A stretch of 19,818 bases of DNA, from NCBI GenBank assembly GCA_002418825.1, contig DIEW01000037.1, forward strand, positions 1-19,818, in the 5' to 3' direction. The stretch's first letter is position 1; every line of letters begins with the position of its first letter. Shown here in pieces: positions 6,827 through 13,715 of this stretch. Made by a program: the position numbers and the translations under genes. The notes beneath the pieces were generated by a model. It saw only the letters and a program-made list of their open reading frames with translations. It was not told where the DNA came from and did no database searches. The stretch is from Syntrophaceae bacterium UBA5764. GTDB lineage: Bacteria; Desulfobacterota; Syntrophia; Syntrophales; Smithellaceae.

Positions 6827-7615
6827 ATGGGTGTTCCGAATTTTTCTTTGGAAGGTAAAGTTGCATTAGTTACCGGCGGTAGCCGTGGAATCGGTAGATC
6901 GATTGCGTTGGCGTTTGCGCATGCCGGTGCTGATGTGGCGGTGACGAGTCGTAAAATAGAAGCTTTGGAAAAAGTGGCTGAAGAGTGTCGAGCATATGGA
7001 AAACGGGCGTTGGCCGTGGCCGCGCATGCGGGTAAGCCCGATGAGCTTAAAACCATGGTGCAGCGTGTCATGGATGAATTTGGGCGTATCGATATATTGG
7101 TAAATAACGCCGGAACCAATCCGATGAACGTTCCCATTATGCAATACGATGAAAAACTTTGGGATTCTATCATGAATCTCAACTTAAGAGGCGTTGTCTT
7201 TTTGACAAAAGAGGTTGCAAATATCATGAAACAACAGGGCGGCGGCAGCATCATCAATATAACCTCGGTCGAATCCTTTATGGTGGGTGATTTGTCGGCT
7301 GCTTATGATGTAAGCAAAGCGGGGCTGGCGCATTTTACCAGAGTAGCAGCAACCGAGATGGCCCTGAGCAATATCCGGGTGAACGCTATTGCGCCGGGTG
7401 CAACCAAAACAGCCTTGGTTCATGCCATGTGGGAAGATAAGAATATGGAAAATTTTGTCACCAAAAATATTCCGATGCATCGCTTTGCCAGTCCGGATGA
7501 AATGGCCGGAGCGGCGGTTTATTTGGCGTCTGACGCGGCCAGCTATACCACAGGGGCGTGTATCGTGATCGATGGTGGCGCAAGCCTTGCATTAATGTAT
7601 CACGATCCGTTATGA
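6827..7615 (+). CDS. short-chain dehydrogenase/reductase (classical SDR, probably NADP(H))
   Basis: This 262-residue classical SDR oxidises an alcohol or reduces a ketone using a nicotinamide cofactor. The start ATG follows GAAAGGAG. The Rossmann motif TGGSRGIG (16-23), NNAG (93-96) and catalytic S147, Y160 and K164 (YxxxK) are all present, followed by NAIAPG. The Ser-Arg after strand beta-2 (TSRK, 40-43) points to NADP(H). The segment AHAGK (66-70), where most SDRs have a conserved Asp-Val, and NAGTNP (95-100) resemble DHRS4-type carbonyl reductases more than FabG. It is the last gene of the left cluster and could oxidise a hydroxyacyl or cyclic alcohol intermediate (inference). Substrate unknown. 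Confidence 0.9.
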   Translation: MGVPNFSLEGKVALVTGGSRGIGRSIALAFAHAGADVAVTSRKIEALEKVAEECRAYGKRALAVAAHAGKPDELKTMVQRVMDEFGRIDILVNNAGTNPMNVPIMQYDEKLWDSIMNLNLRGVVFLTKEVANIMKQQGGGSIINITSVESFMVGDLSAAYDVSKAGLAHFTRVAATEMALSNIRVNAIAPGATKTALVHAMWEDKNMENFVTKNIPMHRFASPDEMAGAAVYLASDAASYTTGACIVIDGGASLALMYHDPL

Positions 7616-7732
7616 TGAAAAATACGGACGTTTTTTCTCTTCACGCAGAAGATTAACTGCTTTGATGACAGGCTTTTTTCTGTTGTTATCGTAGATATTG
7701 GATAAACTTATTTTGTGTTTGCTCTTCGCTCC

Positions 7733-7755
7733 GGGGCCCGGCAAAGCCGGGTCCC
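7733..7755 (+). terminator. GC-rich 10-bp stem-loop downstream of the SDR gene
   Basis: GGGGCCCGGC (7733-7742) pairs with GCCGGGTCCC (7746-7755) through ten base pairs including one G-U, around an AAA loop. It stands out in an AT-rich spacer about 118 nt after the SDR stop. A run of six T lies about 13 nt beyond the stem, which is too far for a textbook intrinsic terminator. It may still end or trim the left-cluster transcript, or be a dispersed palindromic repeat. Confidence 0.45.
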
Positions 7756-7841
7756 TTCAGTATTATCGTTTTTTACTAAGAATTCCGCGTTTGCTTTCCA
7801 CTATTATTTTAAAGCTCACAAAAGAAAACAGATATAGACAC

Positions 7842-7873
7842 TTGACGAAATACTCGTTAAAAAAATGTATAAT
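7842..7873 (+). promoter_or_regulatory. sigma70-like promoter candidate facing the S1-protein gene end
   Basis: TTGACG (7842-7847) and a perfect TATAAT (7868-7873) occur on the + strand. The 20-nt spacer is longer than the optimal 17. There is no + strand gene for the next 1.4 kb, so if used it would make a short RNA or an antisense transcript into the 3' end of the S1-domain gene. It may be chance in AT-rich DNA. Confidence 0.25.
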
Positions 7874-8036
7874 GTACAGGTTTTACAAAAATATTAGCTG
7901 ATCATTTCTCGTTCAAAAGTCTATCTGGTAGCGCTTAGGAAGCGTCCATAAAAAATTACACACAAAGTAAATTTTTTAAGTTATAAATACGATCCTTATC
8001 CAATTGCGCTTTTTGGTTTTACCGAATAAACAAATA

Positions 8037-9197
8037 TTATTTCCCGTCGGCTTTTTTAAAAATATCACCTAAAGTCCCCATTTTTTGTGGTGCTTTGCCG
8101 ATGAAGTTTTTCATTTTTTCTGCGTCAGCGGCTGCCTCTTCCGCGGCATTTATCGCCAGATCGAGTGAAATCTTTCTATTTTCTAAATCAACTTTTTCCA
8201 CGCGCACTTCCACCTGCGCGCCTTCAGCCAGGACATCGCGGGCATGCTTTATTTTTTTGCCGCGCGCTATTTTTGAAATATGGAGTAACCCGTCGATGCC
8301 GTCTTCCAGCGTCACAAAAGCGCCAAATTCCGCCAGGCGCGAAACTTTTCCTGCGTGCACGCTGCCTTCCGGATATTTATTTATCGCGCCATTCCACGGA
8401 TCGGGCAGAGTATCTTTTACCGACAAACTGATGCGGTCATTTTCCCAGTCCAGGTTAATAATGACAGCTTCAATTTTATCACCCGGCATATAAAGCGTTT
8501 TGGCGTCTGATTTACCCCAGGCCATCTCGGAAACAGGTAACAAAGCCTGAATACCGCCGATATCCACAAAAGCGCCGAAATTCTGCACGCCGGTTACCGT
8601 GCCGGTGACTTTCATCCCCTTTTGCAGAGACGCTTTCAGCGCCTCGATTTTTTCCTTTTCAATTTTTTCCAAGAGAGGCCGGCGAGAAAGAACAATTTTG
8701 CGTCCTTTCTGAGCATATTCAGTCACCAGAAATTCGAATTTCTTGCCGACATAGGCCGCGGGGTCATCAATCTTTTTTAAACCCATCTGCGAATAGGGAC
8801 AAAATCCTTCGACGCTGGCGCTGATTTTTATCGCAAACCCGCCTTTGATTTCTTTTTCCACCATGGCTTCCAGCGGCATACGATTTTTATAAGCGTTGTA
8901 TAAATAATCATCTACGCTTTTGCGCGTGAGCAGTTTGGTTGTAAAAAGTTTTTCGCCCTGACGCGAGGAAAGAAAATAAGCGCTGATGACATCGCCTTCT
9001 TTAACCGTCAGGTTGCCGTTTTCATCCAGAAGCTCTTTTCTATCCAGATAGCCTTCGCTTTTTGCCCCTAAATCCAGAAAAACCCATTCCGGCGTGATAT
9101 TAACGATAGTCGCCTCGATTTTTTCCCCAACCGAATAACGCCTAGGCTTAAATTCAGATTCATCAAGTAACTCGGTAAAACTCTTTTCTTTTTCCAT
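8037..9197 (-). CDS. S1 RNA-binding domain protein with four S1 repeats (ribosomal protein S1-like)
   Basis: This 386-residue cytoplasmic protein is built from four S1/OB-fold repeats at about residues 23-92, 106-172, 194-261 and 278-347. The third and fourth are most canonical (GTVTGVQNFGAFVDIGG; GKVSRLAEFGAFVTLEDG; GLLHISKI). Full ribosomal S1 of related bacteria has six repeats and about 550-600 residues, so this is a shorter S1-like paralogue or regulator rather than the main S1 protein (inference). The tail after residue 350 is Ala- and Lys-rich. The start is supported by AAGGAAGG just upstream on the - strand. It is divergent from the aminotransferase gene. It probably binds mRNA or assists translation; the precise role is unknown. 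Confidence 0.88.
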   Translation of the reverse strand: MEKEKSFTELLDESEFKPRRYSVGEKIEATIVNITPEWVFLDLGAKSEGYLDRKELLDENGNLTVKEGDVISAYFLSSRQGEKLFTTKLLTRKSVDDYLYNAYKNRMPLEAMVEKEIKGGFAIKISASVEGFCPYSQMGLKKIDDPAAYVGKKFEFLVTEYAQKGRKIVLSRRPLLEKIEKEKIEALKASLQKGMKVTGTVTGVQNFGAFVDIGGIQALLPVSEMAWGKSDAKTLYMPGDKIEAVIINLDWENDRISLSVKDTLPDPWNGAINKYPEGSVHAGKVSRLAEFGAFVTLEDGIDGLLHISKIARGKKIKHARDVLAEGAQVEVRVEKVDLENRKISLDLAINAAEEAAADAEKMKNFIGKAPQKMGTLGDIFKKADGK

Positions 9198-9262
9198 AGT
9201 CCTTCCTTATAGGACAGAATATTTAAAAAAGTATTAATAACATGAAAAAATGAATTTGTCTT

Positions 9263-9280
9263 TGGAAATCTTTATTTCCA
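9263..9280. promoter_or_regulatory. 7-bp palindrome in the divergent S1-protein/aminotransferase intergenic region
   Basis: TGGAAAT (9263-9269) and ATTTCCA (9274-9280) are perfect inverted arms around CTTT. The site lies midway in the 168-bp region between two divergently transcribed genes, where an operator could control both. It could equally be an RNA hairpin in a leader. No protein-specific consensus is recognised. Confidence 0.35.
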
Positions 9281-9365
9281 CTGTTGAAATAACTAAAAAA
9301 ATATAGATATTTGCACAAAAATGTAATATGGGGGAATGAAGAATTTATAAGGAGTTAGGAGGTTT

Positions 9366-10700
9366 ATGCGTTTTGAAATTTCCCGCGGCGGCAGCGGGCT
9401 GACTTATGAGATCCGCAATATTGTGCTTATTGCCAACAAGCTCAAAGAAATGGGGATGGAAATTATCTGGGAAAATATCGGTGACCCGGTGCAGAAGGGA
9501 GAAAAAATTCCCGAGTGGATGAAAGAGTTGCTGGTAGGAACCATTAAAAATGATTATTCTTTCGCCTATTCTCCGACAAAAGGTGTCAACGAAACGCGTC
9601 AATTTTTGGCAGATCGCCTCAACGGGCGCGGTAAAGTACAAATTACTCCCGAAGATATAATTTTTTTCAACGGTCTGGGTGATGCCATTGCTCGCGCATA
9701 TAGTTCCATTCAGGTGGATGCTCGTATGATTATGCCGGAGCCCACCTACTCCACGCATTTTATGGCGGAGGTTCTTCATGCATCGTTTCCGCCCAATACC
9801 TATCGCTTGAATCCGTACAACGGCTGGTTTCCGGATATGCGGGAGTTGGAACAAAAAGTAAAGAGCCACAAGGCAATTGTCGGTATTTTGGTAATCAACC
9901 CCGACAATCCCACGGGATTTGTCTATCCGGCGGAAACACTCAAACAGGTGATTCAGATTGCCAAGGATAACGACCTCTTTGTCGTTTTTGATGAAACTTA
10001 TATCAATATTGTCTACAACAACAAAAAAACCGTTCCCCTTTCCGATATTGTTGGAGATGTTCCGGCAATCAGCATGAAAGGAATTTCCAAAGAAATTCCG
10101 TGGCCGGGCGCACGTTGCGGCTGGATGGAAATTTATAACGCAGGTAAAGATCCTGTTTTCGACCGTTTTATTAATACAATACTGCATCAGAAAATGTCGG
10201 AAGTTTGCTCGACAACGCTGCCGCAGTTGGCTATTCCAAAAATCATGTCGCACCCTGAGTATCCAAAATACCTCGAAGAACGCAGAAAACATTATGAAAA
10301 GCTTTCCAATATTGCTTATGACATCTTAAAAGATGTTCCTTATCTGATGGTCAACAAAACTAACGGTGCTTTTTATATGACTATTGTTATTAATGAATCC
10401 GCTTTGAACAGCAATCAAAAACTGCGCATTGAAAAACGTGAAATAAGGGAATTCGTGGAAAAAATAGCCAATGAAACTATTGAGCATGACAAGCGGTTTG
10501 TTTACTATTTGCTGGCGGCTACGGGAATTTGCGTGGTGCCGCTGACTTCGTTTTTCACGCCGCTGATGGGTTTTCGTATGACACTCCTGGATAAAGATGT
10601 GGAAGAATTTGAGCATACAGTTAAAACCATTGCCGAAAAAATTATCGAATATATCCAGTCATCAAATAAAAACATGCAGACCGCTATCAACTTATATTAA
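9366..10700 (+). CDS. pyridoxal-phosphate-dependent aminotransferase, class I/II
   Basis: This 444-residue fold-type I enzyme transfers an amino group between an amino acid and a 2-oxo acid. The start ATG follows AAGGAG and AGGAGG. The cofactor site is complete: NPDNPTG (178-184, with N181), FDETY (208-212, D209 and Y212), the Schiff-base lysine K242 in SK, and R250 in PGARCGW. R404 in GFRMTLL is the expected substrate carboxylate-binding arginine. The protein is 40-50 residues longer than typical aspartate or alanine aminotransferases, with an insertion around 345-380 (many charged residues) before the conserved LLAATGICVVP. The exact amino donor cannot be told from sequence. The next gene starts about 50 nt downstream and may be co-transcribed. 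Confidence 0.9.
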   Translation: MRFEISRGGSGLTYEIRNIVLIANKLKEMGMEIIWENIGDPVQKGEKIPEWMKELLVGTIKNDYSFAYSPTKGVNETRQFLADRLNGRGKVQITPEDIIFFNGLGDAIARAYSSIQVDARMIMPEPTYSTHFMAEVLHASFPPNTYRLNPYNGWFPDMRELEQKVKSHKAIVGILVINPDNPTGFVYPAETLKQVIQIAKDNDLFVVFDETYINIVYNNKKTVPLSDIVGDVPAISMKGISKEIPWPGARCGWMEIYNAGKDPVFDRFINTILHQKMSEVCSTTLPQLAIPKIMSHPEYPKYLEERRKHYEKLSNIAYDILKDVPYLMVNKTNGAFYMTIVINESALNSNQKLRIEKREIREFVEKIANETIEHDKRFVYYLLAATGICVVPLTSFFTPLMGFRMTLLDKDVEEFEHTVKTIAEKIIEYIQSSNKNMQTAINLY

Positions 10701-10751
10701 ACGAGTGCATAAATTTTCACCGGCATTGTTTTCCGTGTAAGGCACGTCATA

Positions 10752-11705
10752 ATGGTCCTTTCCATACTGTTTTTTGTTTTGGGTATCGCTCTGTTGTGGG
10801 TAGGCACCGAGTTAGTTTTGCGCCGTGTGCCGATACTGGCCAGCTGGCTGCGTGTTTCGCCGCTGGTGGTGACGGTTCTGCTTGTGGCGGTCATGACTTC
10901 TCTTCCTGAATTCTGTGTGTCGTTGTTTGCCTCGCTGCGTGGACAACCTTCCGCCGCGGTGGGTAATATCGTCGGCTCTAATTTTGTTACGCTGACTTTT
11001 GTTGCCGGTGTCTGCGCGCTGTGGCGGCCAATTGAGGTTGGACCGACACTGCGCACGCGGGAATCAAGCTGGATGATTATGGCGGCGGCGTTGCTTTTGA
11101 TCTTTGCTATGGATGGAGTAATCAGCCGCATTGATGGGCTGATTTTACTGGTTGCTTATTTTCCATATTTTTTGGGAACTCTTGATGACGCACGGCGTCA
11201 GCGGAATCGAGAAACGAAAAACTCAACTACACCCGTGAAAATGCCTTGGCTGGAGGTGATTATATTCGCGACAGGGCTCGGCATGATTGTGCTGGGTTCA
11301 AACTGGGTAGTAGAAAACGGGACGAAGCTGGCGCGTATGTTCGGCATGAGCGATTTGCTGATTGGCGTTACCTTTTATGCTTTTGGAACATCGCTACCGG
11401 AACTGGCGATTGCCCTGGGCGCGGTTCTCAAAAATCAGGCCAACGTCACCCTGGGTGAAATTTACGCTTCTAATATTTTTACCGGCTTGGCCGTGGTCGG
11501 CGCTCTTTGTCTGGTAAAACCCTTAATTGTTGAGCCGATAATTCTGCAACGTGATTTGCCGATGCTGATTGTGGCGGGGGTGCTTTTACAGATGTTTGTC
11601 ACCACCGGACGGCGCTTTGTGCGTTTTGAAGCGCTGGTCATGATCGGTATATACATTCTCTTTTTGGCCGCACAATTTATGGGCTTCAGCATATCGCTGG
11701 ATTAA
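10752..11705 (+). CDS. Ca2+/Na+ antiporter family (CaCA) membrane protein
   Basis: This 317-residue inner-membrane protein has about ten hydrophobic segments and the two inverted alpha-repeats of cation/Ca2+ exchangers. Alpha-1 is around residues 44-85 (MTSLPEF with E53, then GNIVGSNF 71-78). Alpha-2 is around 206-250 (GTSLPEL with E217, then GEIYASNIF 235-243). The two glutamates that coordinate cation are retained. In alpha-2 the usual GNxxGSN reads GExxASN (E236), and in alpha-1 GTSLPE reads MTSLPE, so ion selectivity may differ from the Na+/Ca2+ type. A polar cytoplasmic loop lies at about 144-166. The ribosome-binding site before the ATG is weak (TAAGG). It is probably downstream in the aminotransferase transcript. 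Confidence 0.88.
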   Translation: MVLSILFFVLGIALLWVGTELVLRRVPILASWLRVSPLVVTVLLVAVMTSLPEFCVSLFASLRGQPSAAVGNIVGSNFVTLTFVAGVCALWRPIEVGPTLRTRESSWMIMAAALLLIFAMDGVISRIDGLILLVAYFPYFLGTLDDARRQRNRETKNSTTPVKMPWLEVIIFATGLGMIVLGSNWVVENGTKLARMFGMSDLLIGVTFYAFGTSLPELAIALGAVLKNQANVTLGEIYASNIFTGLAVVGALCLVKPLIVEPIILQRDLPMLIVAGVLLQMFVTTGRRFVRFEALVMIGIYILFLAAQFMGFSISLD

Positions 11706-11873
11706 AGGTTAATTTTCTCACCATTGGATCTATTATGGAAAAAAGGCCAAATACCCAAGGATAAAAGTCAAATTATATTGATTTTATTATAATTTTTAAC
11801 TTTTTTGTTTTTATCGAATAATTTGGAATCGTACAGAAATCCAGAAATCGTTCATGGGTATATTAATTGTAAA

Positions 11874-12908
11874 TTATTTGCTCAGAATAAATGCCGCCAA
11901 CGAAAAGTAGGAGACAATCGTGCATATGTCGGCTAAGGCCAGCGTAAGCGGACCGGAGGCAACGTGCACATCGAGTTTGAGTTTGTGCAGAATCGTCGGG
12001 ATGCTCACGCCCAAAAAGCAAGCCAGAAGCAGCGAAGCCAGAATACCCGAGAAAAGAATAATCCCCGCCGCGAGGTCGTTTTTCCAAATGATTGCGATAC
12101 AGCCGACAATTAACGCGCAGGCAAGGGCCATTAAAAAAACGCGTGTCAATTCACGTCTCAACGAGTAGAAATACCAGCCGGCTTGGGAGAGACCATGGTG
12201 CATAAAGTGAACAGTAATGGCCATCGTTTGCATGGAGACGCTTTCGCCCAGTCCCAAGACCAACGTTAAAAAAAATGCGAGAATCAGGCTTTGAGCCAGT
12301 GTGGCCTCGAAAAGACCGACTAACAGCGCGCAGACGGTACCGCTGGTTATCGTGGCCATAAGCCAGGGGAAACGATAGCGGAAAACGCTCCAGGGAGATT
12401 TACTGCGCGCTTCGGAAATTTTAACACCTAAGGTATCAAACACGCTGTGCACCTGCTCCTGCTCCTCAATATCAAGCATTTCCTGTGTGAACACGTTTAC
12501 ATCGATAATGCCCAGCATTTTTCTTTGTTCATCAACGACAGGAAAAGCCAGATAGCGGTGCAGAATAAAAAACTCCAGCGCTTCCATTAAATTTGCTGTG
12601 TGCGGTATCGCGATGAGATTTTTGGACATGATTTGTTCTATTTTTGTATTCAACGGAGAGGTCAGAAGCTTTCTGGTCTGGATAGTGCCGACCAAACGTT
12701 CTTCGGCATCAAGAACATAAAAATAAAGAATGGTCGATTCCGTACGGCAATTACGAATGCAGTCTAGCGCTTCTCCCACCGTATCGTAAGTGTGAATAGA
12801 CACAAAATCATCAGTGGCGTGTTTCATCACGGGGTCGTTAAGCTCTTCTAAGTCAACGGTGCGATCCATTCTTTCCTTGTAAACCTGATAGGAAGATTGT
12901 TGAGTCAT
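11874..12908 (-). CDS. CBS-domain plus MgtE-type divalent cation transporter-like membrane protein
   Basis: This 344-residue protein has two CBS domains (about 28-82 and 91-143) and a C-terminal region of about five membrane helices (180-344) like the MgtE Mg2+ channel/transporter. The MgtE pattern PWL (181-183), FE (200-201) and the pore-lining ASGPLTLALAD (317-327) are visible, and D327 matches the conserved pore Asp of Thermus MgtE. It lacks the helical MgtE N domain (about 120 residues) that gates the channel. The usual GGNxGxQ reads GESVSMQ (221-227), losing the Asn. It may be a divergent transporter with other ion preference or regulation by CBS-bound nucleotide (inference). The ribosome-binding site is weak. 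It is convergent with the CaCA gene. Confidence 0.82.
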   Translation of the reverse strand: MTQQSSYQVYKERMDRTVDLEELNDPVMKHATDDFVSIHTYDTVGEALDCIRNCRTESTILYFYVLDAEERLVGTIQTRKLLTSPLNTKIEQIMSKNLIAIPHTANLMEALEFFILHRYLAFPVVDEQRKMLGIIDVNVFTQEMLDIEEQEQVHSVFDTLGVKISEARSKSPWSVFRYRFPWLMATITSGTVCALLVGLFEATLAQSLILAFFLTLVLGLGESVSMQTMAITVHFMHHGLSQAGWYFYSLRRELTRVFLMALACALIVGCIAIIWKNDLAAGIILFSGILASLLLACFLGVSIPTILHKLKLDVHVASGPLTLALADICTIVSYFSLAAFILSK

Positions 12909-13045
12909 TGTGCTTACGGATAATGAATATGTGTTTTTTTAAATAACACAGAAAGCATGAATTTGTCATGTTTATTTTTTGTTTTGGTTTATAAAAAATA
13001 CGTGCGGGTAAGAGACAGGCGTGTTAAATAAGAGAAATTTTATGT

Positions 13046-13086
13046 AAAAAAAGCAGAAGACTATTAATGAATCTTCTGCTTTTTTT
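13046..13086 (-). terminator. bidirectional intrinsic terminator downstream of the RRM protein gene
   Basis: Fifteen-base arms at 13046-13060 and 13072-13086 are exact reverse complements around an 11-nt loop. The stem core is GCAGAAGA/TCTTCTGC, flanked by seven A on one side and seven T on the other. On the - strand it follows the RRM gene stop by about 27 nt and ends in a U-run, as expected for Rho-independent termination. It also shields the downstream MgtE-like gene from read-through. Confidence 0.88.
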
Positions 13087-13112
13087 GAATCAGTTTGTAA
13101 TTCCGGATTATT

Positions 13113-13457
13113 TTAGTATCTGCCGCCGCGGTTTCCGCCGCCGCGTCCGCCTCTGTTGAATCCGCCGCCGCGGTTTCCACCGCCTCTGGAATTTCCCGAA
13201 CCGAATTCCCTTTTTGGCCGTGCCTCATTGACGGTAATTGCTTTCCCATCAAGCGTTCCGCCATTAAATTTTTTGATAGCTTCGGCTGCTCCTTCTTCCG
13301 TTTTCATTTCGACAAATCCAAAACCTCTGGATTGACCAGAAAATTTATCTTTGATGATGGAAGCCGAAACAACTTCGCCTGCTTCAGAAAAATTTATTTT
13401 CAGGTCTTCATCGGTGATTTTATAGGACAGATTACCGACATACAGATTTTTATTCAT
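13113..13457 (-). CDS. RNA-binding protein, single RRM with Gly/Arg-rich tail
   Basis: This 114-residue protein of the bacterial RRM family (common in cyanobacteria and Desulfobacterota) binds single-stranded RNA. RNP2 is LYVGNL (5-10) and RNP1 is RGFGFVEM (44-51), with the aromatic residues that stack on bases present. Residues 87-114 form an RGG-like tail of Gly, Arg and Asn repeats ending RGGRY. A strong GGAGGGGG precedes the ATG. The gene ends at an excellent intrinsic terminator, and a plausible promoter lies about 150 nt upstream, so it is monocistronic with a long leader. Relatives are often cold-inducible; that role here is inferred only. Confidence 0.93.
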   Translation of the reverse strand: MNKNLYVGNLSYKITDEDLKINFSEAGEVVSASIIKDKFSGQSRGFGFVEMKTEEGAAEAIKKFNGGTLDGKAITVNEARPKREFGSGNSRGGGNRGGGFNRGGRGGGNRGGRY

Positions 13458-13607
13458 TTCCCCCTCCGTTTTATTTAATCTTCATTGCCCAATGGGGCTT
13501 AACAAAGCATCAAAAGTGCTCCTATCCGTCTCTTGATTAACTAGGGAAGGGAAGAAATGAGGAACTTTTGTATGCCTTACTTCTAAACCGTTTTTAATTT
13601 ACAAAAT

Positions 13608-13637
13608 ACCATATTCACATTCAATGTTAATAGTCAA
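13608..13637 (-). promoter_or_regulatory. candidate promoter for the RRM gene
   Basis: On the - strand, TTGACT (13637-13632) is followed after 18 nt by TATGGT (13613-13608). The match to the -35 consensus is 5 of 6, to the -10 box 4 of 6. Transcription would begin near 13600 and give a leader of about 140 nt before the RRM start codon. Confidence 0.4.
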
Positions 13638-13659
13638 CAATGAATTTTTTAATTTTCTA

Positions 13660-13687
13660 TTGTTTCGCTGGAGCAATTTGATACAAT
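13660..13687 (+). promoter_or_regulatory. candidate promoter for the acyl-CoA dehydrogenase gene
   Basis: TTGTTT (13660-13665) and TACAAT (13682-13687) on the + strand are separated by 16 nt and end 28 nt before the start codon. The -10 box is good and the -35 weak. The location between divergent genes supports a promoter here. Confidence 0.3.
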
Positions 13688-13715
13688 AAATACAATTACG
13701 CGAAGGAGAAAAAAT

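Larger units (their letters stand above)
7616..8036. other. 421-bp intergenic region between convergent genes
   Basis: No credible protein gene is seen. A 67-codon frame at 7698-7901 runs straight through a GC-rich hairpin, lacks a ribosome-binding site and resembles nothing. The region holds the GC-rich stem-loop and the promoter-like pair listed separately, and is otherwise very AT-rich. The + strand part after 7880 could be a small untranslated RNA, but no conserved RNA fold was recognised. Confidence 0.5.

Noticed and set aside
7698..7901. 67-codon + strand open frame after the SDR gene
   Set aside because: No ribosome-binding site, TTG-type start, passes through a GC-rich hairpin and ends in AT-rich low-complexity sequence.
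9345..10292. Long 315-codon open frame on the - strand opposite the aminotransferase
   Set aside because: It is antisense to a gene with intact catalytic motifs, shows no recognisable family and is a shadow of that gene's codon use.
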